From positions 1-28,852 of the forward strand of contig SJRY01000099.1 in NCBI GenBank assembly GCA_011319805.1: a stretch of 28,852 bases of DNA, read 5' to 3'. Made by a program: the position numbers and the translations under genes. The notes under the pieces are model-generated. The model was not told where the DNA came from and did no database searches. It was given only the letters and a program-made list of their open reading frames with translations. The DNA comes from Macrocybe gigantea (lineage: Eukaryota; Basidiomycota; Agaricomycetes; Agaricales; Callistosporiaceae). Shown here piece after piece: positions 20,817-28,852 of this stretch; position 1 is the first letter of the stretch, and the number at the start of each line of letters is the position of its first letter.

Positions 20817-22360
20817 ATGCCTTCAGTCAAAGCCCTCAAAGCTTTTCCCATCGCCCTCTATGCGCTCTTCGCCTTCTTAACCTTTTTCAGAACTAAATTT
20901 ACCGATCGTCCCCTCCCCGTATTGTACACCCCAACCTTCGTCCTACTTGACCCTTCCATCCCCCTTGCCCACGTCCCCAACCACTCTTCAGTCAACCAGC
21001 ACCTAGCTAACCTTACCTCGCCGGGCTTGTTCCTGCTGTCGGCGGAGCAACCAGGCGTGGCTGACCAGAAAGAACCATGGGCGCTCAACACCTTGGTTTA
21101 TCTGGCCTATGGGCTGGTCGCCTTTTCCGCCTGGGAGAGCGTCTCAGAGGTTGTGGACGTATGGGCGGGTTCATGGGGCGAAGAATTCAGTCAATCGGCC
21201 GGCGCGCTCGTTCGTCCGTCAAGCACGTCGTCCGGCAGGTTCTTGGACGACGTCGACGAATCGGGTCGCGGAGGTCGGGATCTCGTTCAGCTTCTCAACC
21301 CGTACGTTCGATGGCTTCAAACCATTTTCTGTGATGCAGTGTGCGCGGCGTTCGCGATGTGGAGTCGTGGTGATGTTAGCGTGGCCGCGGAGGATGTGGA
21401 TGTGGTGGAGGATGTGGTGGCGGAGGATGAGATGCAGCAACAAGTTGAAGTGGCTATCATCGAACCCAAGGTATGTCCTTTCTAACCGTGATCGTGAAGT
21501 GTGGTACTGACTTGCGTGTCTCCAAGAAACGCACCTCGGGCGCTGTTGTGGTGTACCGGCCCCCTCGCTTGGCTACTACGAAGCGCCAGGATTTTATCGA
21601 CCTTCTCGATACCGCGGCGAGCAATATTTTGACGTCCGGGGACCCGGTTGAAGTCGAAGAAGTCGTCGAGATTCCTCGGGAATATCCCGTGGAATACACA
21701 TCCGACGAAATATTCGACTGCCACCATCCCCTCTACGTCCCATATCTCCACCACCGCGAGGAGCAGCAATTCATGCGCCAATACCTGCAGGCCCTACGAG
21801 CGGACTACGGGGAAGCGTTCGAGCTCAAACCCGCGAGACCAGGCGAGTACATGTTCAAAGCGCCGAACGTCGTTGGGACGTTCAAGACCGGATCCAAATT
21901 CTTTGAAGAGAGCATTCTTCAGATGATCGTCGGTGTTCTCGACGGTTGGACGTTCTCCCACATCACAGCTTGGACCGAAGAGGACGAGTACTGGGCGCGA
22001 ATGTTCGGCTTTCACGCGCCAGTGGACGAGGAGCCGCAACACGTCGAATGGACAAACTTTGATCCGCCCGTGTTCGACGATCGCGCCGCAGACGAGTTGG
22101 ACGACCTCGAAGAACTCCTTCGCGAGGAGCGGCGCCGTCAACAGTCGCCACCGTCGTTTGCCTTTGATCCATTCGCGGACGAAGATGAAGAACTGGCCTT
22201 CAAGTACGCCGAAACGACGAATGCAGCTTTTGATCAGAACGAGTTCACAGAGACATGGCCCCCATCGGACACTCCTCTTTCATGGCCTCCGCCTCCTCGC
22301 GATCCCAATGCTCAGCAGTCGGGCCACAGACGACCTTGGACACCGTTCTCCAGTATCTGA
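20817..22360 (+). CDS. Unknown protein with N-terminal membrane segment, two exons
   Basis: Exon 1 is 20817-21470 and exon 2 is 21527-22360. The 56-nt intron (GTATGT...CCAAG) sits between codons, giving 495 residues. Residues 6-24 form a hydrophobic segment that could be a signal anchor; weaker hydrophobic stretches occur at about 89-105 and 167-185. An acidic region (VEDVVAEDE) precedes the intron. Exon 2 encodes a conserved-looking acidic, aromatic domain with EIFDCHHPLYVPYLHHREE, a VLDGWTFSHITAWTEEDEYW motif, and a Pro-rich tail ending WTPFSSI. I do not recognise the family and suggest a fungus-restricted protein. The upstream in-frame GTG (20808) is not a likely start. The gene lies in tandem with the alpha/beta hydrolase, 224 bp upstream. 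Confidence 0.8.
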
Positions 22361-22561
22361 TTTACAGCTTGGTGAGTTGGTTTGTCACTTTAGCCTTTCT
22401 TGATCTGACTTTGCGCTTTAGATAATATTCTAGTCTCTTTTGCACGATTATTGGTTCGGATGAGTTTCTTATACGATATTTTTGTAAATTAGTCCCTACA
22501 AAAACCCCCAAAAAATTAATATAATTCCTTTAAAAACCTCTTTTCGCGATTAAATAAGTCA

Positions 22562-22573
22562 GGTGACGTCACC
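22562..22573. promoter_or_regulatory. Perfect CRE palindrome GGTGACGTCACC
   Basis: A 12-bp perfect palindrome containing the ATF/CREB core TGACGTCA, ending 11 bp before ATG 22585. In fungi this core is bound by bZIP factors such as Atf1/Sko1 types in stress responses. Its position so near the start codon is unusual. Confidence 0.6.
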
Positions 22574-22584
22574 ACCTTTCCTCC

Positions 22585-23790
22585 ATGTCCACCTCCGTCG
22601 TTTCTCGTCAGCTCGCCGTCGCCGACCTCGACGTTCACATTCTCGAGGCTGGGCGGAGCGAGCACTCAAAGTCAAGTGGCCGCCTCGTCCTTCTCCTGCA
22701 CGGTTTCCCTGAGCTCGCGTACTCATGGCGCCGCATTCTCCCACCGCTCGCCCAAGCCGGGTTCCACGCCGTCGCGCCCGATCTACGCGGGTATGGCCGC
22801 ACACGGAGACGCACGCCCACCAGCACGAACGATAAAGCGCCCCACTCTCGCGATCCAGAGCACGACCGCGTGCGATACGAGGACGATCTCGCACCGTTCC
22901 GCATGCTGAACCTCGTCGCAGACGTCGTGGGCCTCGTGCGTGCGCTTGGATATAATCAGGCAGAGGCGGTCGTCGGGCACGACTTTGGGTCGCCTCTTGC
23001 GGGATACTGCGCGCTGCTCCGCCCAGACGTGTTTCGCTCGCTTGTCATGATGAGCGCGCCCTTTACCGGCGTGCCGTATGTACCATCATCAGCAGGCAGC
23101 GGTGCTAGGCGCTCGCCTGCGCAGGTTATAGATGCAGATCTGCGTTCTCTCACACCGCCGCGGAAGCACTACACGGTGTACTTTTCCTCGTCGCACGCGA
23201 ACAGTGACATGCTCGAGGCGCCTTGCGGGCTCTTCGCCTTTCTGCGTGCCTATTTTCACATGAAGAGCGGCGACTGGCACCAGAACACGCCGTACCCGCT
23301 GCTCTCGCGCTCGGCCGCGACGCTTGCTGGGTTGCCATACTACTACGTCATGCTCGCGGACGAGACGATGCCGCAGTCCGTGTGCACGCACAACGCGTCT
23401 ATCGCCACGTCTGCGGTTGAGAGCGGTGAGAACGAGCGGCGGTGGCTCCCGGACGCGGAGTTGCGCGTGTATGCGGACGAGTTTGGCGCGACGGGCTTCC
23501 AGGGCGGGTTGAACTACTACCGGTGCATGACGGACCTCGCTTGGTCCGCGGATCTGCGCGCGTTCATGGACAAGAAAGTGGAGGTGCGCGCGATGTTTCT
23601 TGCAGGGAAGCAGGACTGGGGCGTGTACCAGGTGCCTGGCGCCGTCGACGCGATGCGGGGCTTGTGTGAAAAGATGAAGGAGGAGGATTTTGTCCTCGTG
23701 GAGGGTGCGGGGCATTGGGTCCAGCAGGAGGCGCACGAGGCAGTAGTGGAGAACCTGCTGAGGTTCCTGGGTGCCTCCATCAAATCGTGA
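22585..23790 (+). CDS. Epoxide-hydrolase-type alpha/beta hydrolase, single exon
   Basis: Predicted to open epoxides to vicinal diols through an ester intermediate; physiological substrate unknown. The protein is 401 residues without introns. HGFP (39-42) forms the oxyanion turn. Nucleophile Asp133 lies in GHDFGS; an Asp here marks the epoxide hydrolase/dehalogenase group rather than serine esterases. The lid Tyr pair at 311-312 (GGLNYYR) fits the proton donor, acid Asp344 is in GKQDWG, and base His377 is in GAGHWVQ. All catalytic positions are present. An Arg/His-rich insert (about residues 73-98) after RGYGRT is longer than usual. No signal peptide, so probably cytosolic. GC-rich with a strong third-position bias. 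ATG 22585 is the only good start; the next Met is residue 107. Confidence 0.93.
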   Translation: MSTSVVSRQLAVADLDVHILEAGRSEHSKSSGRLVLLLHGFPELAYSWRRILPPLAQAGFHAVAPDLRGYGRTRRRTPTSTNDKAPHSRDPEHDRVRYEDDLAPFRMLNLVADVVGLVRALGYNQAEAVVGHDFGSPLAGYCALLRPDVFRSLVMMSAPFTGVPYVPSSAGSGARRSPAQVIDADLRSLTPPRKHYTVYFSSSHANSDMLEAPCGLFAFLRAYFHMKSGDWHQNTPYPLLSRSAATLAGLPYYYVMLADETMPQSVCTHNASIATSAVESGENERRWLPDAELRVYADEFGATGFQGGLNYYRCMTDLAWSADLRAFMDKKVEVRAMFLAGKQDWGVYQVPGAVDAMRGLCEKMKEEDFVLVEGAGHWVQQEAHEAVVENLLRFLGASIKS

Positions 23791-24115
23791 GCATTGAGAT
23801 ATCACATTGTACAGTAGACAATCAGTTATTTGTTGGAACAATGCTCTGACCTTTGGAGCTTCGCATTGTTTTCCTGGCATTATCATCCCTTTTTTACACA
23901 ATCAATCAAATCGTAATATCATTGCAAGTATTCTAAATCGTGACGAGGCATCGACACATTGTCTTCCCCAAAAAAATACACGTGCGAGGCTATTTACTTT
24001 GAAGGAAAGAAGAGAAAAGCAAGATACATAGAGATACATTAACGAGTCCGTGTGCGTACAACTGTTAGTTGCTCATTGACTGATTGGATAAAGAAAAATA
24101 CAATGTTGGTTGGTT
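23791..24115. other. Convergent 3' intergenic region
   Basis: A 325-bp AT-rich gap between the stop of the hydrolase (+) and the stop of the next gene (-). It should hold both polyadenylation regions; no gene is seen. Confidence 0.5.
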
Positions 24116-25046
24116 TTATGAAGACGCGGTGGAGACGGTGGACAGGCGTCGCAAGCTGGGTGGTGGGAGCGGCAGCGGCACCATGCGGTAGGGCCGCACG
24201 CGTGCGCCTTTGGCGATCTTGCGGTCCGGGCCACGAAGCGCGTCGAGCACGGGCCCGACGACGAGGAACGCCTTGCCTCGCCCCGCAGCGGCGCCCTGTC
24301 CCTGGTTCTGGTTGAGCCGCGAGCCGTCGGTCGTGGGCAGCGTCGGTGCCGGCGTCTCGTCGGACTCGGACTCGGACTCTGCAACGGGAGCAGCGCGGCG
24401 TATGACTTCCTCCAGCTCGGGGATATGCGGGCCCTCAGAGTACGGGTACACGACGACCGCGTCCGCTTCTGCGAACGTGCTCGGGACGAGGCGGAAGTGC
24501 GGGCCTGGGAAGTACGGGCTTGGCGTGCGGCTTGTCAGGTTGGTGATCTCGTGTGGGTAGGAGGACGGCGCGCGGCGCGCGGCGATGGGCGGGGGAGGCG
24601 GGGAGGGAGAGGCTGTGCGTGAAGAAGAGCCAGACCCGCGTCGCGCGTTGATGTACGGCCAGTACGGATGACGCCCGTGCTGCGCGGGTTGGCGCTGCCA
24701 CGGGTGCGGGCGGGTATAGCAAGTCGGGTACGGGCACGCCTAGGATCAAACCCATGCATCAGAATCACCGTGTTCACTCGAATACCGCGATGCGACGCGC
24801 AAAAAAAAAACAGGTGGTGGTACTCACGGGAGCTGCGTCGGCGTCGGCGCTGGACGGGTCGTGCGCATCGTGGCTGCTAGCGGGCTGGCCTGGTCCTTCT
24901 AGGCGCACGTTCGCGTTCGCGTTCGCATTCGCGCTCATGGACTTGAGCGGGAAGGGCAGAGGAAGGTCGAGCGTGCGCAGCGATGGGAGCGTCGGGCGTC
25001 GCTCAGCCGTAGAGGACGAGGAGGGCGCTGATGCGGATGTGGCCAT
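24116..25046 (-). CDS. Unknown Pro/Ser-rich protein, two exons
   Basis: On the minus strand exon 1 runs 25046 to 24828 (73 codons), a GT-AG intron of 88 nt (GTGAGT...CCTAG) follows, and exon 2 runs 24739 to TAA 24116-24118. The total is 280 residues. The intron falls between codons. Exon 1 is low complexity and includes an Asn-Ala repeat near residues 40-46. Exon 2 has a Tyr/Trp/His/Pro-rich stretch (GRHPYWPYINARRGSGS), a more ordered block (SPYFPGPHFRLVPSTFAEAD, VVVYPYSEGPHIPELEEVI), a Ser-Glu repeat, and a final basic segment (RKIAKGARVRPYRMVPLP). No domain recognised. The start is ATG 25046; the frame extends further upstream only through a non-ATG codon. Confidence 0.75.
24905..24937. repeat. 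GCGTTC-type hexanucleotide repeat
   Basis: Tandem imperfect GCGTTC/GCATTC units inside exon 1 of the minus-strand gene encode alternating Asn and Ala. Length changes in whole units would keep frame. Confidence 0.7.
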
Positions 25047-26136
25047 CTGGACGTAAACGTGTTCAAGTTCGTGCAAGGATATCACAATGCGTGCGAGCGT
25101 TCGAGAGGTTGTGAATGAGATTGAGGAAACCACCTGGGTTCGAGCGCTCCGTATATTTCAAGGCTCTGCCTTCGATATACCGTCCAAGACGCGGGGGATA
25201 TTAGGTGTAAATGGAATGTAGGTCTAGAAGTTCAAGGAGAAAGACAGAAAGAGAGCTAATAAAAAGAAAAAAGGAGAAAACCTGGGCTTGGAAGCTGGAG
25301 AAAGACCCGATTGCGGGACCATGCTTTATAGACATGGCAGTGGTCATTGTCGACTCGCCAATTTTTTCGAGGACAATTGACCACCAACTCGCGTTGTTTG
25401 GCAATGTTTGGGTGTTCACCCCTGGCCATTGTCCCACCCAAGCCAATTGTTCCAGTGCAGGGCTACAAGTCGTGGTTCACCCAGTTGGAATTCATGCAAG
25501 GATCACTAACAAAACTACGGCCTTCGATCGTGTGGGCCTGTAGTCAGATGGCTTTCCTTCTCGGCAGCATCCCATGCGGACATCCGATGTGACCTGCCGA
25601 TGGGTGATTTGCATTGTTCACTTTTTGTCTCTTTCTAGCTCGGACCAACACACTTCAACTTCATGGCGACAATGGATAAGACTCTTGCAGGCCCTCTCGG
25701 CGAACGAGTGGCCTAATCAGCACAGCGCTTCCGACGCAGGATCTGCTTGTCCTGAAAGCACTTCCCTCGGTCATTGTATCGTTGGTGCGCTGTCGTTGAC
25801 CTCTTCAGGTTGTAGCGAAAGCAAAAACATGCACGATGAGATGTCAATGGGTCGCCGAGATTCGCGCGACGTACTCTATACGATGCCTAACAATGCAAAT
25901 CCATGGAAAAAAAAAGTGCATGCAACCAGATATTGATCATAATGATGCCTCGACGTCATCGGAGAAAGACGGTATAGCAATGCACAATGCAGTCTAAGAG
26001 GTGAATGGAACGAAGACCGTCAATCAATCCTTCCTTGAGCTGGACTCGATAAAGTCGCCAAGGGCAAGGACGCGTCCGTGGGAAATTCCCAAATCCCGTC
26101 TCCTCACTGCACTTTTCTCCATCGGACCTCGTCGCA
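25047..26136. other. Divergent intergenic region, no gene supported
   Basis: Nearly 1.1 kb between the divergent starts of the unknown gene (-) and RPC19 (+). ORFs of 110 and 120 codons (25211-25543, 25574-25936) have no domain, poor composition and no splice logic. I found no tRNA with matching box A and box B, and no LTR. It presumably contains both promoters. Confidence 0.5.
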
Positions 26137-26731
26137 ATGGCAGAATCGATACCAAAAATCAGAATTGTACAGTTCCCTGCATTTCATGTGCACGAAAACC
26201 ACACAGCTCTGACCACCTGACAAAACACGCACCAGATGAAAGGCGCCGAGTCGGATCTCTCGGCCGCGACGTACCAGATCTACGACGAGTCGCATACCAT
26301 GGGAAACGCACTCCGATGGATGCTCATGAAAAGTGCGGCTGGGAGCTCGCCCTCCCTTTCTTTGTCCTGATCGCTTGCTGACGAGACGCACAGCCCAAAA
26401 GTCGAATTCTGCGGATACAGGTAATTAATCCTTCGCCCTCCTTTTGTTAGTTATTCCTGTCGACGTTCGTCGCTAATCATCTCAACAGCGCGCCGCATCC
26501 GTCCGAAAATGTGATCAATCTGCGCATCCAGATGTACGGTATGTAGCCTAGTAGATAACAGTCTGACTTTTCAAGAGTCCCATCCTGAACGCCCTCCCAG
26601 ATCGCTTGTCGTCTCTGACGGCGCTTATGACGGCGCTGAACAACCTTGACAACCTTTGCGAGACCGTCGAAGACGCTTATGAGAAGAGTCTCAGAGAGGA
26701 CCGATATGAGCGGTGGGAGGAAAAGAGTTGA
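26137..26731 (+). CDS. RPC19: RPC19/AC19, shared subunit of RNA polymerases I and III
   Basis: Rpc19 pairs with Rpc40 to form the alpha-like assembly platform of RNA polymerases I and III in the nucleus. Inferred exons: 26137-26166 (or to 26187), 26236-26332, about 26394-26420, 26489-26538, 26601-26731. The product is about 111 residues, shorter than yeast (142) because the acidic N-terminal tail is missing. Family signature is clear: SHTMGNALRWMLMK, VEFCGYSAPHPSEN, INLRIQMYD, and a C-terminal helix rich in Leu, Asn and Glu. Two donors fit intron 1 in phase (26167 or 26188). Intron 2 is odd: GT at 26333 with AG at 26393 leaves the frame one base short. ATG 26236 could be an alternative start. 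Convergent with the J-protein gene. Confidence 0.9.
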
Positions 26732-26921
26732 GGGCGACACGCTGTATGTCTGCTCCACCCATCCTGCCGTGCCTTGTGTCCCACGTTTCGTGGACGTCGT
26801 TGATAATGTACTAGTAGACATGGAACGCTGTAAAATCCGAGGCTGGTGCTACTCATAAACTGACTCACTGAATAGCGACTGACAGGTGCTTTTATTTAGC
26901 TCCCCGCAGATACATATCCGA

Positions 26922-28236
26922 TCAAGATTCGGCTTCTTGTTCACGTATTTCGCGCTCCAACCGTTCGCGTTCGGCTTGGCGAAGCCTCATGAGCGTTATG
27001 GACTCGTAGTCCATACCGACCACTTTGGGTGCTTGTGGCGTTGGTAGAGTATCTGGCTACGGTGGAATATGAGGCGTGGATCAATGATCGTGTGAGCGAG
27101 GAGGCAACGTACAAATGTCTCTGGAAAAGTTGAAAACGACGAAGCATCTGGCGTGGTCTGGGTCTGAGGTAGAGTCCCTGATGCCACATCCCGCATGGGC
27201 AACTCTTGTGAAACGGTTCCGTTGGTAACTTTTGAAGGTAGCTTGGGAGTGCTCAGCTTTCCCATCTTCTTCAACCAGCCGAGTATTGCGGGCTCCTTTC
27301 CGCCCACCCAACCGATCTCGACGCCGTCCATGCCTTGTTGCTTCACGCCGCTCGCACACACCGCAGCAAAACGCATCTCCGATCTGCTTGAACGGCACAA
27401 GAGCAGTGCCAAACTTGGGAGGCTTGTCGGCGGCTTTTTTAGGTGCTTTCAATGAGATGACAATAGACTCGACGTCCGTGCGGCCGAACGGCGATAAAAG
27501 TTTTGCGATTGCGTCGGGGGTCGTGAGCTCCGGGTGGGCTTTGAGCGTATACTTGACTCTTACTGTCGTATCCAGAGGATCTTGAAAGGTCTGGTCAAGG
27601 GGGTTTGCCAATGCCACACGACGCACGACACTTACCCAAAGATGGTGCTTCCGATTCCTCTTCAAAAGTCTGTCGCGTCGCCTTGTTCCTTTCCTCCTCC
27701 ATTCTCTTCAGCTCTCTCTCCCTCTCCTCCCTAAGCCGCCGACCTTCTTCCTTTATCCTTTCCGTCTCCTGCTGTCTAGCGGCCTCCTCCTTCTGCTTCT
27801 CCACGCGTGCCTTCTTAAACTCGCGCTCGCCGCGCTTCCAACTCTTCGACGAGATTCTTTCGCTTGTTGTCGTAACTTTTGAAGCGTTCGGCGCGTGCCT
27901 GCTTCACGCGAAGCTTTGCATCAAGTGCGAGACGGCGTAGCGGGTCGAGCAGGAGCTCGTATGCCTGATTAAGCTCATGGAATTTTCTAGCTATCGACGC
28001 CAAATTCAGTACCAGAAAAGGTGAGAAACAAGTCGAACGTACCGGCATCTGATTGTTCGGGTTCTTAAAAGACCAGTTGTAAGCACTGCGGTGAACGAGA
28101 CGATGTTACTTTAGCTTACGTCTGGATGGACCTTGAGGGACCTCTGGCGATAAGCAGTCTTGATCTCCTGCTCCGTGGCCTCGAGCTTGACGTTGAGTAG
28201 CTCATACGGGTTCACCTCGACGTCCGCACTCGACAT
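26922..28236 (-). CDS. DNAJC17/Cwf23-type J-domain protein with RRM; two single-base frame breaks
   Basis: Orthologues (human DNAJC17, yeast Cwc23) act in pre-mRNA splicing with an Hsp70 partner. Minus-strand exons: 28236-28120, 28063-28039, 27990-27636, 27580-27113, 27056-26922, with short GT-AG introns (48-56 nt). The J domain occupies residues 9 to about 75, with HPD at 37-39. A Glu/Arg/Lys-rich coiled coil follows, then an RRM-like domain (TVRVKYTLKAHPE, VESIVISLK, GTALVPFKQIGDAF), then a tail with DYESITLMRLRQAERERLER that is characteristic of the family. The frame is broken by one extra base near 27829-27831 and one in a 4-base homopolymer at 27368-27371. Discounting both gives 365 residues. 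Either assembly errors or a damaged allele; the rest of the protein is well preserved. Confidence 0.88.
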
Positions 28237-28852
28237 GGCTGCAAGTAGAGTTGGGTTTGGATTAGGTACACAGTCATACTGCATGAGCACGTGATTTCCA
28301 TCCAATTACACATCTCCGACTCGTTTACTGCGACGTTCTCTATTTTGCTCACCCGAGAGCCGAAGCTGACTCGAATCTGTCACATTTAAATTGGCGTCCA
28401 AGATGTCTGTATATGGCATTCCCATACAAAAACCCTGCCATTCTTGAAGCCGCGGTTTTCTTCAGTTGCCTGCCTGTACGGATAAGCTGAACATGGCCAA
28501 CGTGCCCTAAGCATTGGTGTCGCGATCTTCCTGGCCTGGTTTTACCAAATTCATGGTGCAGAAATGGATGGCACTGGAAGCGGCGCGCAAGTCTCTCGCG
28601 TGAGCACCATGGCTTGCCATCTAGGCTCGAGGAACGAATGATGGAACTCTTTTTTTCAGGAGTTGTCCGGGGGGTTGGATCCTTCCGTTGCACCCCATTT
28701 CGGACATTGCTCTCGCTTTGGGGCCCTTCTTTCCTCTCAGGGGTTCCATGGGCTATTATTTTGCCAAGTTCTCACGTCCGTCGCTCCCCTCCAGATGACC
28801 TGGCTTGTAAATCCTGATCTTGAATCTACAAGGAACGTGGAAGCACCGTCTT
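28237..28852. other. Upstream region of the J-protein gene, no gene supported
   Basis: About 600 bp to the window edge. A 114-codon minus ORF (28349-28693) and a 67-codon plus ORF (28614-28817) lack domains or coding-like composition. It probably holds the J-protein promoter and an unidentified neighbour's flank. Confidence 0.45.

Noticed and set aside
20387..20851. Minus-strand ORF of 154 codons
   Set aside because: Covers the promoter of the 20817 gene and the relic region; no recognisable motif and no promoter of its own.
23089..23901. Minus-strand ORF of 270 codons over the epoxide hydrolase
   Set aside because: Long antisense frame caused by GC-rich third positions of the real gene; composition is Arg/His/Val-rich with no domain.
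25211..25936. Two plus-strand ORFs of 110 and 120 codons
   Set aside because: No domain, biased composition, no credible splice extension; they lie in the divergent promoter region.

Overview
The window looks like nuclear DNA of a filamentous basidiomycete, most likely an Agaricomycete. Reasons: introns of about 48-135 nt (mostly 50-70), pyrimidine-rich promoters, tightly packed genes, chromodomain-bearing Ty3/gypsy elements next to Ty1/copia, a secreted Chalaropsis-type GH25 lysozyme, and eukaryotic housekeeping genes (Yvh1, Rpc19, a DNAJC17/Cwf23-type J protein). Species cannot be named from the sequence alone.

Left half (1-14334) is a nest of three LTR retrotransposons, all on the + strand. 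A Ty1/copia element (3351-14334, its 5' end off-window) is the host. A chromovirus, 'gypsy-1' (1-3350, 5' end off-window), sits in its gag. A complete second chromovirus, 'gypsy-2' (5373-11155), sits in the copia integrase core and is flanked by an exact 5-bp target duplication, CTGCG. Copia and gypsy-2 carry frameshifts plus in-frame stops that look like CGA-to-TGA changes. Gypsy-1 shows mainly frameshifts. None of the three copies reads as an intact element here.

14335-15929 is gene-poor and holds two minus-strand coding fragments. The unique right half then carries, in order: a nine-exon secreted GH25 muramidase (15930-17120, +), the Yvh1/DUSP12 phosphatase and ribosome-maturation factor (17685-19788, +), a short relic of a cysteine-rich protein (about 20287-20757), an unknown protein with an N-terminal membrane segment (20817-22360, +), a single-exon epoxide-hydrolase-type alpha/beta hydrolase preceded by a perfect CRE palindrome (22585-23790, +), an unknown Pro/Ser-rich protein (24116-25046, -), RPC19/AC19 of RNA polymerases I and III (26137-26731, +), and a J-domain/RRM splicing-type protein (26922-28236, -) convergent with RPC19.

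There is no operon logic. Yvh1 and Rpc19 both serve ribosome production, but nothing in the sequence links their expression. The most unusual points are the GH25 gene structure (two GC-AG introns and an 8-nt exon), the extra ORF after pol in gypsy-1, the C-to-T stop signature in the repeats, and single-base frame breaks in two genes expected to be essential or single-copy, which may be assembly errors. No clearly new biological system was found.
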